In this document: piece by piece, positions 7,873 to 15,862 of the stretch | Layout: every line of letters starts with the position of its first letter | Numbering within the stretch: position 1 is the first letter of the stretch | Source of the DNA: JAFHCF01 sp048497495 | GTDB lineage: Bacteria; Pseudomonadota; Alphaproteobacteria; Rhizobiales; Ancalomicrobiaceae | Assembly (NCBI GenBank): GCA_048497495.1 | Contig: JAFHCF010000016.1 | Span: 1-29,085 of the forward strand | Reading direction: 5' to 3' | DNA: 29,085 nt | Position numbers and translations under genes: made by a program | The notes under the pieces: generated by a model | Database searches by the model: none | Told to the model about the DNA's origin: nothing | Seen by the model: only the letters and a program-made list of their open reading frames with translations

Positions 7873-9468
7873 TCACGTCTTCTGGTAGTCCTTGACGTCC
7901 TTGAACGCCAGCATCTCCCAGCGATCCTGCTCATACTTCAGCGCGAAGGGCGAGGTCGCGAGATAGACCGGGTCACCGTCGAGATCGGAGCACATCGCCG
8001 AGGTGTCGCGCCGTGTGAAGTCCTCGAGCTTGCCCGGATCGTCGGTCGTCACCCAGCGGGCGACGGCGAAGCGGGTCTGCTCGAAGGTGATCTCCAACCC
8101 GTATTCCGCCGCCATCCGCTCCTTCAGCACGTCGAGCTGCAGCGAGCCGACCACGCCGACGATCGGCTGGGTGCCGTCGCGCGGCTGGAACACCTGGACG
8201 ACGCCCTCCTCGGCCATCTGCTGAAGCGCTTCCTTGAGCTTCTTGGCCTTCATCGCGTCGGCGACCCGGACACGGCGCAGGATCTCCGGCGCGAAGCTCG
8301 GCACGCCCCGGAAGACCAGGTCTTCCCCTTCACTCAAGGTGTCGCCGATGCGCAGAGTGCCGTGGTTGGGAATGCCGACGATGTCGCCGGCATAGGCCTC
8401 GTCGGCGATCGAGCGGTCCTGGGCGAAGAAGAACTGCGGCGCGGTCAGGCCGATGGTCTTGCCGGTCCTGACCAGCTTGACCCGCATGCCGCGCGTCAGC
8501 TTGCCGGCGCACACCCGCATGAAGGCGATGCGGTCGCGGTGGTTGGGGTCCATGTTGGCCTGGATCTTGAAGACGAAGCCGGCCATCTTGGCCTCGTGCG
8601 CGTCGACCACCCGGGTCGCCGCATGCTGCTCGCGGGGCGGCGGCGCGTATTTGCCGAGCGCGTCGATCAGGTCCTGCACGCCCATGTCCTTGAGCGCCGA
8701 GCCGAAATAGACCGGCGTCATGTGGCCCTCGAGGAACGACTGGAGAATGAACGGCTTGGCCGCGCCCTGCGCCAGTTCGACCTCGTCCTTGAACTGCGCG
8801 AAGTCCTGCGGCGGCAACAGCGCCTCGATCCTCGGATCGGCGGGACCGGAGACCGGGATCGGTTCCTCGGCGTCCTTGAGGCGGATGGTGTTCATGTCGA
8901 GATCGTAGGTGCCGGCAAAGGCGCGGCCGCGGCCGATCGGCCAGCACTTCGGCGTGGTGTCGAGCGCCAGCTTCTTCTCGATGTCGTCGAGCAGCTCGAA
9001 CGGGTCCATCGTCTCGCGGTCCATCTTGTTGATGAACGTCACGATCGGAATGTCGCGCAGCCGGCAGACCTCGACCAGCTTCAGGGTCCGCGCCTCAACG
9101 CCCTTGGCCGCGTCGAGCACCATGACGGCGGCGTCGACGGCGGTCAGCGTGCGGTAGGTGTCCTCCGAGAAGTCCTCGTGGCCCGGCGTATCGAGCAGGT
9201 TGAAGACGTGGCCGCCGTATTCGAAGGTCATCACCGAGGTGACGACCGAGATGCCGCGCTCCTTCTCGATCCCCATCCAGTCCGACCGCGTCTGCCGCCG
9301 ATCGCCCTTGGCGCGCACCTGCCCCGCCAACTGGATCGCCCCGCCGAACAGCAGCAGCTTCTCGGTGAGCGTCGTCTTGCCGGCGTCGGGATGCGAGATG
9401 ATCGCGAAGGTGCGGCGACGGGCGACGGGATCGGCGGCGGTGTCGTGCGCCGGAAGGTGGACGGACAT
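7873..9468 (-). CDS. prfC: Peptide chain release factor 3
   Basis: The 531-residue translational GTPase removes RF1/RF2 from the ribosome after peptide release. G1 is SHPDAGKTT (residues 25-33), switch I lies in GDRRQTRSDWMGIEKERGISV, G3 is DTPGHEDF (93-100), G4 is NKMDRE; the RF3-specific QLAGQVRAKG block follows the P-loop and distinguishes it from EF-G. The C-terminal domain with VVGSLQLDVLKERMAAEYGLEI is also characteristic of RF3. Length equals the family norm (about 530). Located between the chitinase-like and cytochrome c' genes with 179 bp before the latter, so it is probably its own transcription unit. Confidence 0.97.
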   Translation of the reverse strand: MSVHLPAHDTAADPVARRRTFAIISHPDAGKTTLTEKLLLFGGAIQLAGQVRAKGDRRQTRSDWMGIEKERGISVVTSVMTFEYGGHVFNLLDTPGHEDFSEDTYRTLTAVDAAVMVLDAAKGVEARTLKLVEVCRLRDIPIVTFINKMDRETMDPFELLDDIEKKLALDTTPKCWPIGRGRAFAGTYDLDMNTIRLKDAEEPIPVSGPADPRIEALLPPQDFAQFKDEVELAQGAAKPFILQSFLEGHMTPVYFGSALKDMGVQDLIDALGKYAPPPREQHAATRVVDAHEAKMAGFVFKIQANMDPNHRDRIAFMRVCAGKLTRGMRVKLVRTGKTIGLTAPQFFFAQDRSIADEAYAGDIVGIPNHGTLRIGDTLSEGEDLVFRGVPSFAPEILRRVRVADAMKAKKLKEALQQMAEEGVVQVFQPRDGTQPIVGVVGSLQLDVLKERMAAEYGLEITFEQTRFAVARWVTTDDPGKLEDFTRRDTSAMCSDLDGDPVYLATSPFALKYEQDRWEMLAFKDVKDYQKT

Positions 9469-9591
9469 GAGCGGGTCTCGGATGGGCGATGTCGAGCGCC
9501 GTTGATAAGCGCCGAGCGCGCCATGTCAATGCGCGAGCGCGCTTCCGCCCGGCTCGAGCGGCGGCCGCGAGCGCTTGAAACGGTCCCGACG

Positions 9592-10734
9592 CTACTTCAG
9601 GATCTCGCCGACCGCCGTCAGCGGCGCGTTGGTGCCGGTCTTCGGCCGCCACCCTTGCGAGATCGTCCAGATGATCCCACCGCCCAGGCCCTTGGCCTTC
9701 AGGTAGGCGACCTTGGCGGCGATCGACCGGGGATCCTCGTAGGAGAGATAGGTGCAGCGCGCCGGCCCCAGACCCGCCGCGCGCCCGAGGTAGGACGCGG
9801 CGGCGGCCTTGTCGTAGCGATAGGCGTCGCCGCGATGATAGGTCGCCATGATCGCCGCGTAGCTCGGGTTGCCGACGATCGTCGAGGCGCCCTGCGGCTG
9901 GCGCGGTCCGGTGACCCCACCCTTCCAACATTGGCCGAAGAAGCCGAAACCGATGCCGAGCTTGGCCCGGGGGACCCCGAGGGCGAGATAGGCGTCGACA
10001 CTGGTGGCGACCGAGGTCGGCATCTCCGGCGTCGCGCCGCGCAGGGCGGCGGTGTGCCAGGTCCTGGTCCAGCCCCAGCCGCTGCCGTCCATCTCGTAGG
10101 TCATGATGTTGATCTGATCGAGCGACGGCGCCACCCGCTTGACCCAGCCGAGACCGGCGCCGGGGAAGTTCAGGTTGGTGAAGTTGACCGGCATGGTGAT
10201 GGTCTTGGTCGGCATCGCCGCCCTCAGCGCCTTGATCAGCGCCACCAGGTCCTCGACGTCGGCCGCCTCGACCGGTTCCCAGTCGATGTCGACGCCGTCG
10301 AAGCCGAGGTCCTTCACCGCCTTGACGATGTTCCGGACGAAGGTGGCGCGCCGGGCCGGCCTCGCCGCCGCGACGAAGCCGGCATGCGCCCCCGCCCCGC
10401 CCAGGAACAGGATCGCCGAGCGCCCGGCGGCATGGGCCCTGACCCCGACCGCCCGCGCCCAGGCCGGACACCTGGTGGCGTCCCAATCGCAACCGCGGTC
10501 GAGCGTGCCGTCGCTCTTCGGCACGTAGCGGCCGACCATGATGTGGGTGAGGGAGCCGAAATCGATGGCGCCCACCGGATAGAGGGCGCGCTCGTAGCCG
10601 ACGTAGTAGCCGGCGACCCAACGCTGCGCGGCGGCGGCGGGCTCCACCCCGGCGAAGGGCGCCGCGACGACGAGCGCCGCCGCGAACGAAACCCGCGTCG
10701 CGCGGCTCGTCTCGATCGATCCTCGTCTCATCAT
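9592..10734 (-). CDS. Secreted glycoside hydrolase family 18 (chitinase-like) protein
   Basis: The 380-residue protein starts with a signal peptide (MMRRGSIETSRATRVSFAAALVV.., Ala-rich, cleavage near residue 36, AAA-QRW). The GH18 barrel follows: beta-1 WVAGYYVGYERALYP, the catalytic FDGVDIDWEP with DxxDxDxE at residues 146-153 (Glu153 as acid), and the substrate-holding INIMTYEMDG near 215-224. The barrel ends with GGGIIWTISQGW. No chitin-binding module is visible. It would hydrolyse beta-1,4-GlcNAc chains outside the cytoplasm, although some GH18 proteins act on other glycans. ATG 10734 (or the adjacent ATG 10731) has AGGGGAGGG upstream; the open frame continues further upstream but overlaps the HPP gene and lacks a signal peptide. 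Confidence 0.9.
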   Translation of the reverse strand: MMRRGSIETSRATRVSFAAALVVAAPFAGVEPAAAAQRWVAGYYVGYERALYPVGAIDFGSLTHIMVGRYVPKSDGTLDRGCDWDATRCPAWARAVGVRAHAAGRSAILFLGGAGAHAGFVAAARPARRATFVRNIVKAVKDLGFDGVDIDWEPVEAADVEDLVALIKALRAAMPTKTITMPVNFTNLNFPGAGLGWVKRVAPSLDQINIMTYEMDGSGWGWTRTWHTAALRGATPEMPTSVATSVDAYLALGVPRAKLGIGFGFFGQCWKGGVTGPRQPQGASTIVGNPSYAAIMATYHRGDAYRYDKAAAASYLGRAAGLGPARCTYLSYEDPRSIAAKVAYLKAKGLGGGIIWTISQGWRPKTGTNAPLTAVGEILK

Positions 10735-10753
10735 CGCCCTCCCCTCGTCGGCA

Positions 10754-10770
10754 CACGGCGTATCGCCGTG
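10754..10770 (-). terminator. Hairpin after the rpoH-HPP operon
   Basis: CACGGCG (10754-10760) and CGCCGTG (10764-10770) form a perfect 7-bp stem with loop TAT, 47 bp beyond the HPP stop and just upstream of the chitinase-like gene. No T-run follows on the minus strand, so termination strength is doubtful. Confidence 0.35.
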
Positions 10771-10817
10771 ATCGTCCGCGCGCCGGCGCACCAGACCGTC
10801 CCCGACAGCCGTCCGCG

Positions 10818-11366
10818 TCAGCGGGTGTCGGTGTCGGGGTAGGTCATCCCCGAGACCCGACCATGCCAGACGACCGCGAGCAGTACCATCACCACCGTGC
10901 CGCCGAGGATCGTCGTCACCACGAAGGCGGGATCGGTGCTCTGGCGGGCGATCATGATGATCGGATCGGCGCCGGCCGGCGGATGCAGGCTGCGGGTGGT
11001 CAACATCACCCAGAGGGCGACGCCGACCGTCGGCCCGACGCTCCACCACACGCCGCCGAATAGATGTAAGGCGACGAGCCCGACCAGGGAGGACAGGACA
11101 TGGCCGCCGACGACGTTCCACGGCTGGGCGAATTCGGAATCCGGAACGGTGAAGACCAGGATGCTCGACGCCCCGAAGGAGCCGATCACCATCAGATTGC
11201 CGGTCGTCCACTCGGCCAGCGACAAGAGCGAGATCACCATCGCGACACCGAGAACGACGGTGCGGATGGAGAATTCCCGCGCCCCGTCACGCTCGCGGAC
11301 ACGCCGAAGCGGCGCGCCCAGGTGATCGAAGAGATCGTCGAAGCGGTTGCCGATCCTCGCCCACAT
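10818..11366 (-). CDS. HPP family integral membrane protein
   Basis: The 182-residue product has four to five hydrophobic segments (about residues 35-50, 57-74, 85-105, 108-124, 146-168) and the family-defining His-Pro-Pro in TTRSLHPPAGADPII, plus GSFGASSILVFTVPDSEFAQPWNVVGGH. HPP proteins are poorly characterised; a chloroplast member transports nitrite, and function here is unknown. The start ATG is 2 nt after the rpoH stop, so the two genes are almost certainly co-transcribed and may be translationally coupled. An open frame continues upstream through rpoH in another frame but is a shadow. Start choice is therefore set by the family N-terminus and the rpoH boundary. Confidence 0.88.
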   Translation of the reverse strand: MWARIGNRFDDLFDHLGAPLRRVRERDGAREFSIRTVVLGVAMVISLLSLAEWTTGNLMVIGSFGASSILVFTVPDSEFAQPWNVVGGHVLSSLVGLVALHLFGGVWWSVGPTVGVALWVMLTTRSLHPPAGADPIIMIARQSTDPAFVVTTILGGTVVMVLLAVVWHGRVSGMTYPDTDTR

Positions 11367-11368
11367 GG

Positions 11369-12253
11369 TCACGCCGGCTGGGGCGCGCCGGCGCCCTTCA
11401 TCACCGCGTCCTGAACCTTCTCGAAGGCCCGCACCTCGATCTGGCGCACCCGCTCGCGGCTGATGCCGAACTCGGTCGAGAGTTCCTCGAGGGTGATCGG
11501 GTCCTCGGCCAGCCGCCGCGCCTCGAAGATGCGCCGTTCGCGCTCGTTGAGAATGCCCAGCGCCTTGCCGAGCAGCGCCTTGCGGCCGTCGAGTTCCTGG
11601 CTGTTGGCCAGCGTGGTCTCCTGGTCCTCGGCCTGATCGACCAGCCAGTCCTGCCACTCCGCCCCTTCCTCGTCGGCGCGCACCGGCGCGTTGAGCGAGG
11701 CGTCGCCGCCGAGCCGCCGGTTCATCGAGACCACGTCGTTCTCGGTGACGCCGAGCTTGGTGGCGATGGTCTTGACGTGATCGGGGTGGAGGTCGCCCTC
11801 GTCGAGCGCCTGGAGCTGGCTCTTGACCCGCCGCAGATTGAAGAACAGCCGCTTCTGGTTGGCGGTCGTGCCCATCTTGACGAGCGACCAGGAGCGCAGG
11901 ATGTACTCCTGGATCGCCGCCTTGATCCACCACATGGCATAGGTCGCCAGCCGGAAACCCTTCTCCGGCTCGAAGCGCTTGACCGCCTGCATCAATCCGA
12001 CGTTACCCTCCGAGATCACCTCGGCGATCGGCAGGCCGTAGCCGCGATAGCCCATGGCGATCTTGGCCACCAGTCGCAGATGCGAGGTGACGAGACGTTC
12101 GGCGGCTTTGGAATCCTGGTGCTCGCGCCAACGCTTGGCGAGCATGTACTCTTCCTGAGGCTGCAGCATCGGGAAGCGGCGGATCTCGTCGAGATAGCGA
12201 GACAGGCCGCCTTCGAGCGAGGCGAGCGCGGGAAGGGAAGGTGCCTGGGCCAT
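11369..12253 (-). CDS. rpoH: RNA polymerase sigma factor RpoH (sigma-32)
   Basis: The 294-residue heat-shock sigma factor has region 1.2/2 from about residue 15 (LSRYLDEIRRFPMLQPQEEY), the region 2.3-2.4 block YGLPIAEVISEGNVGLMQAVKRFEPEKGFRLATYAMWWIKAAIQEYIL, the RpoH box ANQKRLFFNLRR (131-142), and region 4.2 helix-turn-helix ITLEELSTEFGISRERVRQIEVRAFEKVQ. It directs polymerase to chaperone and protease promoters. Many alphaproteobacteria carry two rpoH genes; which paralogue this is cannot be decided here. The ATG at 12253 has only a weak ribosome site (GAGGG, about 11 nt away), and the leader has a possible stem. It is followed after 2 nt by an HPP membrane-protein gene. Confidence 0.96.
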   Translation of the reverse strand: MAQAPSLPALASLEGGLSRYLDEIRRFPMLQPQEEYMLAKRWREHQDSKAAERLVTSHLRLVAKIAMGYRGYGLPIAEVISEGNVGLMQAVKRFEPEKGFRLATYAMWWIKAAIQEYILRSWSLVKMGTTANQKRLFFNLRRVKSQLQALDEGDLHPDHVKTIATKLGVTENDVVSMNRRLGGDASLNAPVRADEEGAEWQDWLVDQAEDQETTLANSQELDGRKALLGKALGILNERERRIFEARRLAEDPITLEELSTEFGISRERVRQIEVRAFEKVQDAVMKGAGAPQPA

Positions 12254-12278
12254 GAGTGGTGCGCCCTCGTTCTGTTCG

Positions 12279-12300
12279 GGATCTGAATGGTCCGATCCCG
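12279..12300 (-). promoter_or_regulatory. Possible stem in the rpoH leader
   Basis: GGGATC (12279-12284) and GATCCC (12295-12300) can pair around a 10-nt loop, 26-47 nt upstream of the rpoH ATG. A related GATCCCC follows at about 12310 and could compete. It could affect ribosome access, as leader structures do for rpoH in Escherichia coli, but this stem is short. Confidence 0.25.
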
Positions 12301-12367
12301 AGGTGATCCCCGGCCTGGGCGATCCCCTCGTTCGACCGGCGCCCGATCATCGGCACGCCGGAGAGCC

Positions 12368-12373
12368 ATCATA
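12368..12373 (-). promoter_or_regulatory. Possible -10 element for rpoH
   Basis: On the minus strand this reads TATGAT (in GCGTTATGATGG), the only near-consensus -10 hexamer I saw in the 200-bp rpoH upstream region. It lies about 115 nt upstream of the start codon. No matching -35 at 16-18 bp was seen, so support is weak. Confidence 0.25.
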
Positions 12374-12454
12374 ACGCAACTCGAGGCGAAATCGCGACCG
12401 GTTTCGTGATCACATTGCCCTGAGGCGCCGGTGATCGGCACCGGCCCGCCGCGC

Positions 12455-13258
12455 TCAGCCCGGCGTCCGCCACAGCCGATCGGGCGAGAACACGGCGACG
12501 TCGGCGAGGAGTTCGATGAAACCGGTCACCGCATGGTCGATCGCCGCCTCGCCCTTGGCCGCCGTCGCCAGGATCGCCGCGCCGATCGCCCCGGTCGGGT
12601 TGAGGTCCTGCGCCTTCCACCCGAACTGGCTCGGGCCATAGGCGCGCAGGTGGGTGAATTCGGTCTCGTATTGCATCTGGGCGGACGGAAAGTCGGCGAG
12701 CATCTCGACGCGCACCAGATCGGGCCGCAGCGCCATCACCATCGAGGTCTCGATGTCGCCGCCGTGGATACCGAACTTGCGCTCGCGTTCGTCGAAGAGC
12801 CCCGGCGGCCGGCCGAAGCGCGACCACGAGGTGGCGACCGCCAGCATGTCGTGCCGCACGCGCAACTCCCGCGTCACCATGTCCATGACGGGAACGTTGC
12901 CGCCGTGGGCATTGACGACGACGAGCTTGCGCAGGCCGGAACGCGCCACGCAGGCGCCGATCTCGAGCCAGGCGCGCGTCACCGTGTCCCAGTCGAGCGT
13001 CAGGGTGCCGGGCGAGGAGACGTGCTCGACCGACCAGGCGACGGCTTGCGTCGGCAGGAACACCGCCGGGATCTCCGCCGGTAGCCGCTCGATCGCGCGC
13101 GCCACATGGCCGTCGGCGATGATCGTGTCGGTGGCGAGCGGCAGATGCGGCCCGTGCTGCTCGATCGCCGCCACGGGAAGCACGGCGATCCAGTCGGCGA
13201 CGTTGGGCCGGCGGAAATCTTCGGTGGTGAGGTCGGACCAGAAGCGGCGTGGCGGCAT
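12455..13258 (-). CDS. Creatininase family amidohydrolase
   Basis: The 267-residue protein has the metal-binding pattern of the creatininase fold: AIEQHGPHLPLATD (Glu33, His35, Asp44), NAHGGN (His118) and HGGDIETS (Glu170). Members include creatinine amidohydrolase, the MftE peptidase and 3-dehydro-scyllo-inosose or FAPy-type amidohydrolases, so a cyclic amide is the likely substrate class but creatinine itself is not proven. The start at 13258 gives the standard N-terminus (RRFWSDLTTEDF); the frame extends to 13414 only through repeat DNA. It follows an 8-oxoguanine deaminase-like gene on the same strand, 192 bp away, which hints at purine or N-heterocycle breakdown. No C-terminal anomaly. 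Confidence 0.9.
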   Translation of the reverse strand: MPPRRFWSDLTTEDFRRPNVADWIAVLPVAAIEQHGPHLPLATDTIIADGHVARAIERLPAEIPAVFLPTQAVAWSVEHVSSPGTLTLDWDTVTRAWLEIGACVARSGLRKLVVVNAHGGNVPVMDMVTRELRVRHDMLAVATSWSRFGRPPGLFDERERKFGIHGGDIETSMVMALRPDLVRVEMLADFPSAQMQYETEFTHLRAYGPSQFGWKAQDLNPTGAIGAAILATAAKGEAAIDHAVTGFIELLADVAVFSPDRLWRTPG

Positions 13259-13291
13259 GGGGGAACCTCGGATGAATTCGTCGTCTTCGTA

Positions 13292-13323
13292 GGATGCGTG
13301 GATGCGTGGATGCGTGGATGCGT
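13292..13323. repeat. Tandem repeat, four copies of an 8-bp unit
   Basis: GGATGCGT is repeated four times without error (13292-13299, 13300-13307, 13308-13315, 13316-13323). It directly abuts the left arm of the large inverted repeat and ends 34 bp upstream of the creatininase start at its nearer side. Copy-number change by slippage is possible. Confidence 0.95.
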
Positions 13324-13440
13324 AGGGTGCATTAGGCGAAGCCGTAATGCACCGGCCGAGCCGGTGGGGAACCTTGACGACCGTCGGCGCGCACCTCGAA
13401 CGCCGACGGTGCATTACGGCTTCGCCTAATGCACCCTACG
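13321..13440. repeat. REP-like element pair: 33-bp perfect inverted repeat
   Basis: Positions 13321-13353 and 13408-13440 are perfect reverse complements over 33 bp, separated by 54 bp. Each arm is itself an imperfect palindrome (GGTGCATTA .. TAATGCACC around GGCGAAGCC), so each can fold alone or pair with the other. A nested stem joins CCGTCGGCG (13381-13389) to CGCCGACGG (13401-13409). The layout of two inverted hairpin units is that of BIME/REP elements, which are dispersed in proteobacterial intergenic regions. It fills the gap between the creatininase and amidohydrolase genes, 10 bp past the latter's stop. Confidence 0.9.
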
Positions 13441-13450
13441 GCCCACGGCT

Positions 13451-14791
13451 CTACATCTCCTCGATAAACCGTTTCGCCGCGTTCCCATGTTCCCACCTGA
13501 GGCGCTCGACGTCCACATGCAACGGCATCCCGTCGACGACCATCCAATCCCCGGCGATCATCACCCGGTCGGCGCGATGCGCCCCGCACAAGACCAGCGC
13601 GGCGAGCGGATCGCCGGCGCCGGAGAAGCGCAGCTCGTCGAGGGTGAACAGCGCCAGATCCGCTTCACACCCCTCGACGATCCGCCCGATGTCGCTCCGC
13701 CCGAGACAGCGCGCCGAGCCCTCGGTCGCCCAGCGCAGCGCGTCGAGATGGGTCACCGTGGCGTCGTAGGTCAGCCGGTTGATCATCAGGGCGTGGCGCA
13801 CCCCTTCCATCAGGTTCGAATTGTCGTTCGACGCCGAACCGTCGACCCCGAGCCCGACGGCGACGCCCGCCGCTTCCAGCTCCCGCGTCCGGCAATGGCC
13901 GGAGGCCAGCACCATGTTGGAGGTCGGGCAATGGCACACCCCGACGCCGTGACGGCCGAGCCGCGCCATCTCGTCGTCGTTGAAGTGGATGCCGTGGGCG
14001 AGCCAGGTGCGATCGCCCATCCAGCCGACCTCCTCGAGATAGTCGACCGGCCGACATTGGAACGTCTCGAGACAGAAGGCGTTCTCGTCCTGCGTCTCGG
14101 CGAGATGGGTGTGGAGCCGGCAATCGTGCTTCGCCGCCAACCGCGCCGTCTTCTCCATCAACGACCTGGTCACCGAGAAGGGCGAGCACGGCGCCAGCGC
14201 GATCTGGATCCGCGCCCCCGGCCCGCGCTCGTGGTAGGCGCCGATCACCCGCTCGCTGTCGGCGAGGATCGTGTCCTCGTCCTGCACCGCCGCCTTCGGC
14301 GGCAGGCCACCGTCCTCCTCCGACAGGTTCATCGAGCCGCGCGACACCGTCATCCGGAGCCCCAGGGCGCGCGCCTCGTCGACCTCGATGTCGACCGCGT
14401 CCTCGAGGCCCGCCGGGAAGACATAGTGATGATCGGCGGCCGTGGTTGCCCCCGACATCATCAACTCGGTGCCGGCGAGACGCACCGCCAGCCGGAAGGC
14501 CTCCGGGTTCAAACCCTTGGTCCAGATCGGATAGAGCGCCTTCAGCCAGGGAAAGAGTTCTTTGTTGATGGCCCGCGGGTGGGCCCGGGTCAGCGTCTGG
14601 TAGACGTGGTGGTGGGTGTTGACGAGGCCCGGCAGCACCACGTGGCGGGAGGCGTCGAACACCGCGTCGACCGGCGCCGCGGGTTCGCGCCCGCGCCCGA
14701 CCCGCTCGACGATCCGGCTCCCCTCGACGACGACGCCGCGCTCCGCATCCTCCGCGAGGATGGCGAGCGGATCCTTCAGCCACAGACGCAT
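13451..14791 (-). CDS. 8-oxoguanine deaminase-like amidohydrolase
   Basis: The 446-residue enzyme belongs to the amidohydrolase superfamily. Metal ligands are visible in LPGLVNTHHHVYQT (HxH at 60 and 62), LHTHLAETQDE, WLAHGIHF and the Asp of GLGVDGSASND. The combination HHHVYQTLTRA, TTAADHHYVFP, SRGSMNLSEEDGGLPP and CHCPTSNMVLASGHC is typical of 8-oxoguanine deaminase and hydroxydechloroatrazine ethylaminohydrolase relatives. It probably deaminates an oxidised purine to a urate-type product in the cytoplasm. ATG 14791 has GGGGAGA five bases upstream; the frame upstream of it is not conserved. It is divergent from an ABC ATPase gene. Confidence 0.9.
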   Translation of the reverse strand: MRLWLKDPLAILAEDAERGVVVEGSRIVERVGRGREPAAPVDAVFDASRHVVLPGLVNTHHHVYQTLTRAHPRAINKELFPWLKALYPIWTKGLNPEAFRLAVRLAGTELMMSGATTAADHHYVFPAGLEDAVDIEVDEARALGLRMTVSRGSMNLSEEDGGLPPKAAVQDEDTILADSERVIGAYHERGPGARIQIALAPCSPFSVTRSLMEKTARLAAKHDCRLHTHLAETQDENAFCLETFQCRPVDYLEEVGWMGDRTWLAHGIHFNDDEMARLGRHGVGVCHCPTSNMVLASGHCRTRELEAAGVAVGLGVDGSASNDNSNLMEGVRHALMINRLTYDATVTHLDALRWATEGSARCLGRSDIGRIVEGCEADLALFTLDELRFSGAGDPLAALVLCGAHRADRVMIAGDWMVVDGMPLHVDVERLRWEHGNAAKRFIEEM

Positions 14792-14968
14792 GCGATCTCC
14801 CCTGTCCGACGCCGTCAGCCTAGCGGATGGATGGCGCCGGCGCATCTGCCCGAACGGCGCCCCGGTGAGGGTCGACCATCCCCGTCGTGACCGGCCGAAC
14901 CGTGTCCCTCATCGACCTCGTGCCCCCTCTCCGATAGGCTCGCCGCCGAGCCCCTGGAGCAACGCCCC

Positions 14969-15757
14969 GTGACGCCGACGCCCATACCCCGCCGCTCGAC
15001 CACCGCGCCGTCGCCGCTCTCGACTCCGCCGGTCGTCTTCGAGCACGTCGCCAAGACCTTCGCCAACGGCACCGAGGCTCTCGCCGACGTCTCGCTCACC
15101 GTCGCGGCGGGCGAATTCCTGACGCTCATCGGCCCGTCCGGCTGCGGCAAGTCGACGCTGTTGCGCATCGCCGCCGGCCTCGAGACCGCCGACCACGGCC
15201 GGGTGATCGCCCCGACGCGGGACGTCGGCTTCGTCTTTCAAGACCCCACCCTGATGCCCTGGGCGAGCGTCCACGACAACGTCGCCCTGCCGCTGCGCAT
15301 CGCCCGCCGCCCGGCGGCGGAGATCGGCGAACGCGTCGCCGCGGCTCTCGATCGCGTCGGCTTGGCGCAGGCGGCGAATGCCCGGCCACGCGAACTTTCC
15401 GGCGGCATGCGCATGCGCGCCTCGATCGCCCGCGCCCTGGTCCACCGCCCCCGTGTCCTGCTGATGGACGAACCCTTCGCCGCCCTCGACGAAATCGGCC
15501 GTTTCCGGCTCAACGCAGAACTTCTCCGGCTGAAGACCAGCGAGGGCTGGACGGTGATCTTCGTCACCCATTCGGTCTATGAGGCGGTGTTCCTGTCGGA
15601 CCGCGTCGCGGTGATGGCCGCCGCCCCCGGCCGTATCGTCGCGCAGCGGCGGATCGACTTCGCCGGCCCGCGCGACGAGAGCCTGCGCGATCGCCCCGAA
15701 TATGCCGAGGCCTGCGCCGAGGTCTCGGCGCTGCTGCGCGACGCCATCGGCGGGTGA
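14969..15757 (+). CDS. ABC transporter ATP-binding protein, NitT/TauT (SsuB/TauB) type
   Basis: The 262-residue ATPase has Walker A GPSGCGKST (55-63), Q-loop FVFQDPTLMPW (88-98), signature LSGGMRMR (143-150), Walker B VLLMDEPFAALDE (163-175) and the switch His in VTHSVYEA. The DPTLMPW and GGMRMRASIARAL wording is that of the nitrate/sulfonate/taurine family, which also imports pyrimidine precursors. It starts with GTG 14969, with GGAG upstream; the first 20 residues are Pro/Thr-rich and a later start is possible. No permease or binding-protein gene lies next to it, so partners must be elsewhere. Divergence from the deaminase gene suggests import of an N-heterocycle. Confidence 0.92.
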   Translation: MTPTPIPRRSTTAPSPLSTPPVVFEHVAKTFANGTEALADVSLTVAAGEFLTLIGPSGCGKSTLLRIAAGLETADHGRVIAPTRDVGFVFQDPTLMPWASVHDNVALPLRIARRPAAEIGERVAAALDRVGLAQAANARPRELSGGMRMRASIARALVHRPRVLLMDEPFAALDEIGRFRLNAELLRLKTSEGWTVIFVTHSVYEAVFLSDRVAVMAAAPGRIVAQRRIDFAGPRDESLRDRPEYAEACAEVSALLRDAIGG

Positions 15758-15862
15758 CGCCGGCGCGCCTCCCCGGCCCAGGGTCGACGGGCGGGAGAGG
15801 AATGGTTAGTCTGCTACGGCGGCTGTCATAGAACCGAAACGTCGGACCGCTAGGTGTCGAAC

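Noticed and set aside
7256..7876. Longer start for cytochrome c' (206 codons)
   Set aside because: The extra 61 residues are Arg-rich, would place the signal peptide internally and overlap prfC; the ATG at 7693 has a good ribosome site.
8362..10842. 826-codon plus-strand open frame spanning prfC and the chitinase-like gene
   Set aside because: It covers two real minus-strand genes and the gap between them; no domain is recognisable and composition is artefactual.
13292..13323. Possible CRISPR array
   Set aside because: The unit is only 8 bp, copies are contiguous without spacers, and no cas gene is near.
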